From NCBI GenBank assembly GCA_028274465.1, contig CM051457.1, forward strand, positions 49,632,362 through 49,696,361: a DNA stretch of 64,000 bases. The letters run 5' to 3'. This DNA is from Plantago ovata. Lineage: Eukaryota > Streptophyta > Magnoliopsida > Lamiales > Plantaginaceae. The notes beneath the pieces are model-generated. The model was not told where the DNA came from and searched no databases. It saw only the letters and a list, made by a program, of their open reading frames with translations. A program made the position numbers and the translations under genes. Shown one piece after another: positions 55,454 to 64,000 of the stretch (position 1 is the first letter of the stretch; each line of letters starts with the position of its first letter).

Positions 55454-57029
55454 TGTTGGTCCCTTTAAACAACAATAAAAGACTAGAGGGGGGGGGGTGA
55501 ATAGTCTTTTCAAACTTTCGTCGTTTAAAAAACTTTCTCAGCAAGGACTTATTACTTTTCAGTAATGAGTTTGCTGATACTTAACTTTCTCAGCAAGCGC
55601 AAGTTACTTTTCAGTAACGAGTTTTGCTGATACTTAAAATCAGAGAGCGGAAGTCTTTGATACAATAAGTGCTTTGTCAGTATGTGATAGTTTCAGCAAG
55701 TGAACAGAGTGACTGTGTACAGATAGATATGCTTTGCTGAAAACTAAATGCAGTAAGTAAATCACACAAACGCTTTTATAGTGGTATCTGAGAGTGGCGT
55801 AATCTCTCAACTAATCCACTTTGTCCTTTCTAGAACTGAATCCACTAAGACAAGTTTGAGGTTCCTTACAACACCTATCTAGAGCGATTCAAACAGAAAC
55901 CAAAGCACACTTGCTTCGTTTCCAACCTAACTAGAGAACGAAACCTTGTTCCTCACCAAACTTGGGACTTTTAATCAGCAACACTATGCTCGATTAAGTT
56001 CCCCCTGAATTTCACGCCTGAAAGGGTGTATTTTCAGTTAGAGAGGTTTGGGATGAGATAACTTGATTATAACTTATTCAGCTACAACAAGTAATCTAAG
56101 AAACAAAACTTTGAATACTTTGCAGTAAACAAGTTTGATTGTTTCTGGTGTGAAGACTTATTCTTGTTCGAAAGAAAGAACACTTAACTAATTTCTTAGC
56201 CGAGTATGTTCTACTTCTTCTTCACAAGTAGTTTTTTCAAGCTTTAAGTCTTGGAACGGATCAATGGCAGTAAAGAGTGTTTGAAGGGTATGTGAGTTTA
56301 AGCACAAGTGAGAGTTTGATGACGTTGTTGACACACTTCAACTCTTTGCCGGATGACCTCTATTTATAGTGAATCAAGGGAGCCGTTTTAATTTCAAATT
56401 CTAACGCTTTGTTCCTTAAGATGTCACTATCTTGCTTTTGTACTTTCAGCAACGTCCTTTATTTGTCTTCTAGTCTTCATGTCCTTCGCGTGCATGCTTT
56501 GCATTTAATGTTCATTTGAATGAGATTCAAACATGAACGTTGGAGCGCAAATGCAAGTACTATCAGCAAGGAGGTCATAAATGTTCATCAGCAAGTGGTC
56601 AGTCTCAGTTTCAGCAAGCACAACCTACTCTGTCGTTTAGATTTTCACTTATGCAAGCTGTTGCTGAAGTTTCCACTTTCTGAGCAACATGTGCCTTTGT
56701 AGATACCAGTCTTCAGAAATCTTCTAGTCTTCAGTCTTCGAATTCTTCAAGTTTATGAACGGTTCTAAATGCTTCAATAGTTTGTTTGTGTAAACAAAGT
56801 ACATCATCAGCAAATGCTTCAATAGGTTGTATTTCTTTTCAGAAAACAAGATACATCATAAGCGGTAAAACTAACCTATCTAGCACCTATTCTAAGTCTT
56901 CAGCAAACGTTCGTCTTTTACAATGTCCTTAAAATTCTAAATTCCTATGGACCTTAGGAGTACTAGTTACTGGACTTTCCTTAATTTTAGCATGGTTAAT
57001 TGCTCATCAAAATTACAAGTTTCCTAACA
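55454..57029 (-). repeat. Copia LTR C (5' LTR)
   Basis: 1576 bp, beginning TGTTGGTCCC and ending CCTAACA on the plus strand. It is collinear with LTR B. A TATA box on the minus strand is at about 56359-56372. On its right the LINE 3' UTR starts at once. Confidence 0.92.
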
Positions 57030-57885
57030 GTAAGTGTGTCGGTCGAGGTGGTTTTTTCTTTTTTCGGTGTCAGGGGGTTTGGGGGTGTTTTTATTTGTGT
57101 TTTTTGGGTTTGGGTGGGTGTGTGGTTTTTTGGGGTGGGACCGTGTGGGGTTAGGGTGGTGTCAGTGTGTTGTGTTGTGGTGAGTCTTTGTTTTTGTGTC
57201 TTGTCTTGTTTTGTGTGATGTGCTGTTTTTTCTTTCTTTCTTTTTGTTTGCTGCAGGCCCACGTGTTGATGTCTTGGGGACTCAAGTGTGTCAAGTACAT
57301 GCAGGCTACTGTTTTGCAGGCGAGCGGCCAGTAAGAAGGTTCCAGGGAGTATTTTTTGCTCTGTTTAACTGTCAGTTCCGAGAATTTTTTTATTGTTTGG
57401 GTAGCGTGTTTTTTATCACATGGGCGGACAGGTATTTCTTCATGCGAGTGCGGTGGTTCCCTTTTGTGGTCCGTTAAGGTGTTTTCGTTCATTCAAGCCT
57501 GAGGTTAATTCAAACGGAGACTGAATTTCTTGACTGTTGTTCCTATGAGCTGGAAGTGGGGTTGTGGTGCTGCATCATCGCCCTGTGAGCTATGGGAGCG
57601 AGGCCTTTTATCACTTGATTTCGAACCACGTACGTAATCTGGAGTTCGAATTGCCACTTTTACAGTCTGGTTCGGTTTTAGATTCTCAAGGATCATAGCA
57701 TCGCTAGAGTCTGTTTGGGTTTCGTGCCGTTTAGAGTTTTTCATTAGCTACTCTGGCTAGTTGGAACCTCCTTTGTACTTGAGGGTCGTTTGATACACCT
57801 TGTATCAAGATTGGGGTATACCCCTCTTACTCTTGTACTGGATGTTGAGGCTTAATGAACTTTTTTTGCTGTTTAAAGAAAACTC
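57030..57885 (+). mobile_element. LINE 3' UTR, continuation after the copia complex
   Basis: GT-rich untranslated sequence ends in CTTGTACTGG, then GAGGCTTAATGAAC, a T run and GCTGTTTAAAGAAAA, a typical 3' end of plant L1 elements. The open frames here are compositional. Its position fits the 3' UTR of the LINE whose ORF2 stops at 26426. Confidence 0.7.
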
Positions 57886-58059
57886 AAAGCTCCAGATGAC
57901 AGTAAAGAAGATCATCCCAGGCCAAGACTTGAGTATACTACTTACTTAGTACTTATACTACTTTACAATTGTCTACTTCATAAATTATAATCATATAATT
58001 AATAATTTACTTAGTAATAAATTCATAATACTAATAATTTAGCATAATAATATTTGCCG
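57886..58059. other. AT-rich sequence, nothing recognised
   Basis: AT-rich intergenic sequence between the LINE end and the truncated gypsy LTR. No gene or repeat is seen. Confidence 0.5.
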
Positions 58060-58100
58060 CGCACAGCGCTAACAGAATCAAGTAAATATCCAACGGTAAC

Positions 58101-58506
58101 CTACGTTTTCGATCTCGCCGGGTCAACCCGGGTTGACCCGGTTTAACCGCTTCTCGGACGCATGTCTGAGACGGAACCATAAAAACTCGGAAAATCTCGC
58201 TAACCCGGGATTTTTCCGAGTTTTTGGGCGGTTAACCCGGGTTGACCCGGGATTTTAATAAAAAAAAAAAATTGGATCATGTAATGTTCTAAATTCTAAT
58301 GATGTACTACTGCTATGAGTGACTTTATTTTGGTTTCTATGAGTTTATAATTTATATTGACATTTATGTTTTAATTTTCAATGTAATATGTATAGTATTT
58401 ATTATATATAATTTGATATATTAATTAAATGGACCGAGACATCCCTCCGAGATGACCCGGGTTGACCCTTCTCAGGAGGTCGTCCGAGACGAGATTCAAA
58501 ACATAG
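58101..58506. mobile_element. hAT-like MITE (406 bp)
   Basis: The ends are imperfect inverted repeats: CTACGTTTTCGATCTCG at the left, and CTATGTTTTGAATCTCG when the right end is read in reverse complement. An exact 8-bp direct repeat ACGGTAAC flanks it at 58093-58100 and 58507-58514. It contains CCCGGGTTGACCCGGG palindromes and no ORF. The left LTR copy shows the uninterrupted site near 2820-2840. Confidence 0.8.
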
Positions 58507-59426
58507 ACGGTAACTTAGAAATCAAATGAATAATAACTATTGAAGACAGTGAAAAGTTTCATCTTCTTATTTTGAAATAAATTCCCAAAGACACCCCAGA
58601 CCCTTCTCTCATTCGCTGGCATCCTACTCGCGTGCATCCTCAGTAGTATCTGGAAGGAAGGAATTTTGAAAACAAAGGGAGTGTGAGATAAAGGATCTCA
58701 GTGAGGTTCTAAGTTAACAAACAGAAAGTAAACAGTTTTTGAAATCAAAATCCTTTTCAGCAGATAATATAACAAACAGAACAGATAAGTCGAAGTCCGT
58801 TGGTGCAGCCCGACTTATTGCTCCTACTCCCAATATCCCTTATAGCTCCCTCCAGAGAGTATACAACTCCGAACAGAAACAGAAACCCCCGTGTACTTTG
58901 GGGAAACAGAACCTACGACCCTAATAGACTAGGCAATAACCAAGCAAACCCGATAGTCCTCTACTACCCAAGCCTACCTAGTTACGACCTAATTGACCGG
59001 TCACACAGAAACAGACAGAACAGATACAGATATAGATACAGAACAAACAGATAATAACAATCAGATCTTGAAACATCGAGAAGTATTCCTGCAGAAGAGT
59101 TAATCCAGAACAGAGTAGCAACCAACAAAGATAAGTAAAGAGCCATACTTAGGGCTTAGTTACGTTTACGCGGAAGCATACGATATAACAGAATATATAG
59201 TAATAGATACAGATTGTCACATAGCCTTTCAGTTTTTCGCAAATAGATAAGTTTTGGGGTGAACACTCACCTTAAGCCTTGCAAGCAATGCTCCACCAAA
59301 AACACAGCGAACTAAGAGCTAACGGACGGAGCACCTAAACAGAAAGTATCTAGTTACTAACTAGAAGTTGAACGAAAGCTAAACGAAAGGAAATAAAAAG
59401 GTCGGTGAAGGATTGGCAAGGGAGGG

Positions 59427-59485
59427 GCTCGAACTCGGGACCTCTATGTTAGTCAAACAAGAACCTAACCAACTAGGCTAGCAAG
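59427..59485 (-). other. tRNA-like sequence in second LTR copy
   Basis: TAGCCTAGTTGG (59469-59480, minus strand) and GAGTTCGAGCCCC (about 59426-59438) repeat the A- and B-box arrangement of 3752-3812, with one change in the B box. Confidence 0.6.
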
Positions 59486-61125
59486 ACAAGTGATTTTTAA
59501 AGACAAAGACAGTAAGTACATGATCGTACGGTTTTCAGAAATCAACTTTTGAAATTACTAAAACACCCTCAGTAGTAAATTGCAAAACAGAACAACACCT
59601 TTCAGTAATATCGAAACAGTCCTCAAAAGAAAACCCGATTTAACAGTTTAGTCCAGAGCACATGAAATTACCATTTTACCCTCAAACATAAATTACCAAA
59701 ACGCCCTTTACAGATTAAATTACGAAAATATAATCACGGTTTTCAGAAATCAAACTAACTTAACCATTTTAGAATCAACATAACAAGAGTCCACGATCAT
59801 TAAAACTAAATCCGATCAGTCCAGGTCAAAGAATGAAATTACTATTTTGCCCCTCAGTTCAAAATTGCATAAAGGCCCTTTTAGGTTTCCAGAATTCTCA
59901 AAAGGTCCTCACAGGTTCTAGTCATAACAAAACAGTCCACGAGTTTCTCAAACAATTAAACAACAGCCCAGGTCAGTCAATACGGGGTCAAACTGTCCGG
60001 ATTTGGTCAACATAGGTCAAGGTCAAACAGTCTACGAACAATAACATCCAAAACTATCCTAAGGGCCTGATTGGTTACAATGCGTTTTGAAACGCGGTCA
60101 AAGGCATTTTATTACATTCGGGGGCCCAAATGCATTATTTCGAAACACACCTGTGTTTTGCCAAAAAAACGCACCGATTGGTTTAATAAAACTGAGTGTA
60201 TTTGTAAACACATTTTCTGTTTTGCAAACGCGAATGGCTGTTTGGTTAGGTGTGTTTGTAAACTCTTTTTAGGAATTCTGGATGGAATGCAGAGATAGGT
60301 TTCAATTGTAAAAGTGATGAACTGTATTTGGTAATGTACTGATTGGTTTGCATTGTAAAATTTTGGTGTCTTTTGATGTTTCATGCTTAAACACATAATT
60401 CTGCAGATTAATAAAATTCTGAAACACAAATTGCACAAGAACAGACCACACAAACATTAGCACATTAGCACATTTCACCCCGAAGGTTCTTATTTATGGC
60501 CTCACCGCAAGAGGTGGGGTTGAGTTAAGGGGCTTCCGGCACTAATAAGTGCTCCAATGTTTTGAGTTTCTCATTCAACCTGACAACTTAAGTTATAAAC
60601 TTATAATGCATATTAGCCTAACACAGGGAGGAAAAAGGAAAATACTTTCCACTGGAGACATGGGATCTGAATATACAGTATCAGCAAGTCTTCTCAATGC
60701 TAATAATTCATAACTTGATGTTTAACAAGTACAGATAGTCAGATACAATCATACAATAAAATTTACCCCTCCGATGACGAAAATTCCATCAGAAAGGGAA
60801 ACAGCACAGTTACAAGCTACAACCACATTCCAGGGAAGTAAAGGGTTTATGTTTCAGATCTTCAAAGGAGGTTTCATTTCCAAGATCTTAAAACTCAGGA
60901 GGTTATGCACAACAAGTTACAGTTACATAGACCCCAATAAAGGCATCACTGTCTTGCAATGATGATGCTTAATCACATTCTATAGAACATCTAAACACTA
61001 AATAGATTGAGCATGATGTTATTCAATTTCTTAAACAAGGGAATACTGTGTCCAGCAATTTGAATTATCCATTGGAAGGGAAAAGGTCGCCTAGTTTTTA
61101 ACATAAATCTAATATTTCGAGATTC

Positions 61126-61510
61126 AAACTAAGGCTACAAATCTGATCAAAACTGCAGTTATCTAATTGAACGACGAACCAATGAGGAATCATATCATTA
61201 ACTTAGAAGCATGAATAATAAACTAAGCCTACAAATCTAATAAAAACTGCAATTCGCTACATGAACGATGGACCAGTGAGAGAATCATAATCATATCATT
61301 AACTTCGAAGCAAGAATAACAAACTAAGCCTACAAATCTAATCATAAGTGCAATTCGCTGCATGAACGATGGACCAATGAAAGAATCATATCACTAACTT
61401 AGAAGCATGAATAATAGACCAAGTCTATAAAAACTGCAGTTATCTACATGGATGATGAACCAATGACAGAATCATATCATGTGATGAGAGAAATGAACCA
61501 ATGATAGAAC
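61126..61510. repeat. Tandem repeat, about 4 units of 94-101 bp
   Basis: Units begin AAACTAAGCCTACAAATCTAAT and contain GAACGATGGACCAATGA and ATCATATCATTAACTTAGAAG; starts are near 61126, 61220, 61321 and 61416. They lie downstream of the SPCS1 stop codon, inside the Harbinger-like element. Confidence 0.75.
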
Positions 61511-61790
61511 CATACCATCTAAAACATCTACATATAAACTATGTGAACCGTGAGAGGGGCATATGAATCGAGACTCAAGACAGGTGAGAAAGCATCAAGT
61601 TTCCTTAAATGTAGTTTTAGCATTCAGCTCACAGAGGCTATCAAGTGAAAGCTTACAAGAAAATATGCCTTTTTCAGGTTCAAATTAACAACAAAAACGT
61701 AACACCAATACACTGTAATCAATGTCTGAAACATCCTCAGGCACGTAACTATCTGGACATGTTAAATTGGTACTAAACAGCCCAAAATAC

Positions 61791-62069
61791 CTACTTCTTA
61801 GCAGCCTTCTTCTTTGGGGCAGAAGCGGCAGGCTGTGGCTTGGGGTGCTTCTCAGCCTCACTTGGGTCCAGCCAATTGAGGGGATGGCGGTTGAACCATG
61901 GCCAGTTGGGAACAGTAATCAGAGCAGTCAACGTGACACCGGCTGCGTAAACAAGGAGCATCGTCTGGAACGACTCCAAGACATACCCGGTGACAAACGC
62001 CACTCCGGCAAAAACTAGCAACAGCAGCTGCATCAGGTACTCTGCTTTCTTTTGTCCTTGCCAATCCAT
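61791..62069 (-). CDS. SPCS1: Signal peptidase complex subunit 1 (SPC12/SPCS1)
   Basis: The 92-residue protein is the small accessory subunit of the endoplasmic reticulum signal peptidase complex, which trims signal peptides and whose subunit 1 shields membrane segments from cleavage. MDWQGQK at the start, two membrane segments (about 12-31 and 35-52), VPNWPWFNRHPLNWLDP and EAEKHPKP are family signatures, and the tail is Lys-rich. The length equals the usual plant length, and no lesion is visible. The CDS is a single exon. The leader probably has introns upstream (62070-62950), with TGATGGTAG just before the ATG as a likely acceptor. It sits wholly inside a Harbinger-like element, so this is probably a transduplicated copy of a gene located elsewhere; expression is unknown. 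Confidence 0.93.
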   Translation of the reverse strand: MDWQGQKKAEYLMQLLLLVFAGVAFVTGYVLESFQTMLLVYAAGVTLTALITVPNWPWFNRHPLNWLDPSEAEKHPKPQPAASAPKKKAAKK

Positions 62070-62960
62070 CTACCATCAATCATTCATTTACCATAAGTCA
62101 CATTCTCAAATTTCAAGAAATCGAAATGGAAATGTAAAAGACCACTTAAAATTTAAGATGTAGGCTCTAATAGACATCAAATTTCAAATGCAGATCATCA
62201 GTAAACACCATAACACCGAGGGTAAGGATAGGATTTACAGTTCTGCAAAACTTAATTCATGATACACCGGATCAACAAGGAACAGATCGATCAAACAGAA
62301 TGATGAAACAAAAAAGGAATAACAATTTCAAGCAAAAGGGGGTTTTCATATACGGAAATCAGAATCTCGAATTGAATTTTGATCTCTACGCTTCTCAGAC
62401 TAAAACAACGCAACGATTGCTGGTAATCAATGAAACAATAAAAAGGAAGAAGATCCATTACAACAGAAGCATGAGAAATTCGTACCTTAGCTGAATTTTC
62501 AGACTGAATCGGAGAGAGTGATGTAAATGGGGAAGAAAGAAACAAACATTCCAAGCAATAAATACTTCACAAACATTCTGTTGCATTTAATAGCAGATAA
62601 TGAAAAACAAAACAAAGATAATGCAGCTCACAAACAAATAATAGCATACAATTGAGCTATACAGATTTTCAGATTCGAGAATTCAAACTAAATTACATAA
62701 ACCCATGGACAAACAATGGTGAATCTGAAATTACTAACCTTCCTCTGCAAAAAGCAAGCTACTTTCGACTGGATGTAGTTTAATGAATCTGCAAACAACT
62801 CGAATTTGAAAGGCATTATCAGAAAAAGTGATTTAATTGACACGAAAATGGAATTGGGGAAGAACCTAGGGTTACGATTTCTTACAGATTTGGGGAAGAA
62901 CTCGGCTGCTCGAAGAAAACAGTGAGAAACGCACTTGTATTTTTTTTTACATCTTCCTTT
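62070..62960 (-). other. SPCS1 5' leader with putative introns
   Basis: On the minus strand a likely first exon (about 62945-62886) ends CAAATCT|GTAAG, and a second (62788-62738) is bounded by TTTGCAG and AAG|GTTAGT. A third candidate donor, CTAAG|GTACG, is near 62485. A final acceptor lies just before the ATG. Intron retention shows that the gene was captured from DNA and not through a spliced mRNA. Exact exon borders are not certain. Confidence 0.45.
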
Positions 62961-63966
62961 TATAGTGGCAGCTACCAACTTGTGCCATTGTGTAATAATT
63001 TAGGAAACAGAAGGGTTTCGTAGTAATTTCATGTAGGTGAGCAAAATACACCATACGGTGTGTTTCAAAACCGCACCCCCCTAGTCTTTGTAAATAGACC
63101 TGGTGTTGTGTTTTAAAAGTTTTTCGGGCCAGCCAGGCGGGCTGCAAACACACTTAAAAGAGTAACCAAATCAGTGTGTTTGTGTTGGTCAACTGTATTA
63201 TTTTGCGAAACACACCCAACCACACCCAACCAATCAGGCCCTAAGTCCGGATTCTCATACAGTTTCGTGGTCAAGGTTAGTGGGGGTAAAAAGATCATAA
63301 AAGGAGAATAGCGAAAACGAAAAGAACAAACTGAGCAATTTACCTTCAACGGACTACAAACCGAATAAACCGAGCCAAACGGAGAAAAACAGAGCGGAGC
63401 CAAAACGGAACAAAGCAACGGAACAGATCGGAGGACTGCACTATAACAGACAGATATCAACGCACTCAGAAAATGAAACACAATCTCAATCGAGGTTCGA
63501 ATTAACAACCCAAAACAGAGTCGAAACACTACTTACCGGACGGGAACAAATCAAAATGGGACGGAGTAAGTACGGACAGAGCAGTGAGCACGAACGCCAG
63601 AAACGGAGTCGGACCGATCTGGACGAAGCGGAGGGGATAGAACGGCGTGCGAAACGGAACAGAGGGCGGCGCGGCGGAACGGAATCGGAGCAGCGAGCAC
63701 GCAAATCGGTGCGGACAGAACGGAACAGAGGCGACGGCGGACGGAGCGGCTCGGCGGTGGCACGGAATGGATCGATCGATCTGGACAGCACGGGGCGAAT
63801 CGGAACGGCGGCGCGGCACGAACCGGAGCTGACGACGGCGATGAACGGCGGCGGCAGCTGCTGAGATTTCTTCTTTTCTCTTTTCTCTTTTCTCTTCTCT
63901 CTTTCTTTCTCTCCCTTTCTTTTTGTTTTGACGGAAAGCAAATGAGAATGAGGGTGATGGTAATGG

Positions 63967-63982
63967 ATTAGGGTTAGGGTTG
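63967..63982 (-). promoter_or_regulatory. Telo-box-like tract in second LTR copy
   Basis: TTAGGGTTAGGGTT on the plus strand, in the same LTR position as the tract at 5049-5076. Confidence 0.4.
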
Positions 63983-64000
63983 AATAATCAGATGGGCCGG

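Larger units (their letters stand above)
26442..57029 (-). mobile_element. Sirevirus-like Ty1/copia complex with three LTRs and nested insertions
   Basis: Read on the minus strand: LTR C (57029-55454), PBS, gag, protease, integrase, RT, RNase H (stop at 40763), a spacer, ORFx (39856-34567), PPT, LTR B (34304-32743), a truncated second ORFx (32742-28191), PPT, LTR A (27928-26442). The long gag, the extra 3' ORF and the iMet-type PBS fit the Sirevirus (SIRE/Maximus) lineage. The complex sits inside a LINE. Two other LTR elements have inserted into its pol region (45282-51246 and about 41667-44279). Immediate flanks GTAGTGTGT (left) and GTAAGTGTGT (right) look alike, but a clean 5-bp target duplication is not seen. 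Confidence 0.88.
60063..63241. mobile_element. PIF/Harbinger-like element carrying a host gene
   Basis: Both ends have the exact terminal inverted repeat GGGCCTGATTGGTT, flanked by TAA on each side (60060-60062 and 63242-63244), the 3-bp target typical of PIF/Harbinger. The uninterrupted site is readable in the left LTR copy at 4215-4240 (CCTAAGTCC). Subterminal regions are rich in GTGTTT/AAACAC motifs. No transposase is seen; instead the interior holds the SPCS1 gene. Length 3179 bp. Confidence 0.88.
58060..64000 (-). repeat. Second gypsy LTR copy, truncated and interrupted
   Basis: The pieces 58060-58100, 58507-60062 and 63242-64000 align in order with the LTR at 2699-5307, with the same orientation. 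The start of alignment is near GCTAACAG (58070; left copy about 2804), and its last 100 bp (U5 end) is not recognisable. The window ends before the LTR does. No PBS or gag lies to its left, so it is a fragment or decayed solo LTR. It contains two nested DNA transposons. Confidence 0.8.

Noticed and set aside
57000..57477. Open frames with hydrophobic or Thr-rich content downstream of LTR C
   Set aside because: The region is GT-rich LINE 3' UTR and the frames show no LINE or host motifs.
62291..62554. An 87-residue minus-strand frame upstream of SPCS1
   Set aside because: It overlaps the predicted leader exon/intron region of SPCS1 and contains no recognisable motif.

Overview
This is a stretch of a flowering-plant nuclear genome, very probably a eudicot. 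The evidence is a 24-exon host gene with GT-AG introns, plant-type LTR retrotransposons with tRNA-iMet and tRNA-Asp primer sites, an L1-type LINE, a tRNA-derived SINE, and hAT, PIF/Harbinger and MITE elements. Two host genes can be recognised. One is an apparently intact DEG7 (DegP/HtrA-type protease 7, + strand, 6995-19060). The other is an intact SPCS1 (signal peptidase complex subunit 1, - strand, 61791-62069). Nearly everything else is nested transposable elements.

Layout. 1-5307: the 5' part of a Ty3/gypsy element on the - strand (pol fragment, gag, small leader ORF, PBS, 2.6-kb LTR). 5308-5904: a 13-bp tandem repeat and an LTR-like promoter fragment. 5905-6736: a non-autonomous hAT element with a perfect 8-bp target duplication, about 260 bp upstream of DEG7. 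6995-19060: DEG7. 19417-19640: a SINE with a 17-bp target duplication. 20218-20571: a (TA)n tract and an inverted LINE tail. 20572-26441 and 57030-57885: one L1-type LINE split by the 30.6-kb copia complex 26442-57029.

The copia complex (- strand) has three LTRs of one Sirevirus-like family (A 26442-27928, B 32743-34304, C 55454-57029). It carries gag, protease, integrase, RT and RNase H, then a very large extra 3' ORF here called ORFx. ORFx is present twice: near full length at 34567-39856, and as a truncated, broken copy at 28191-32742. The complex is itself interrupted by a young TR-GAG-like LTR element (45282-51246) and by a truncated relative of it (about 41667-44279) that is flanked by a 207-bp duplication of copia RT sequence.

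57886-64000 holds AT-rich sequence and a second, truncated copy of the long gypsy LTR. That LTR is interrupted by a 406-bp hAT-like MITE and by a 3.2-kb PIF/Harbinger-like element. The Harbinger-like element carries the SPCS1 gene with an intron-bearing 5' leader. The corresponding uninterrupted site can be read in the left LTR copy.

The points most worth a second look are: the host gene inside a Harbinger-like element; ORFx, with its own TATA box, nuclear-localisation-like motifs and three consecutive in-frame intron-like segments; the repeated hairpin-plus-polypurine modules and palindrome clusters of the TR-GAG family; and the LINE frameshifts, four of five of which fall in short homopolymers. 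All identifications come from reading the sequence; no database search was possible.
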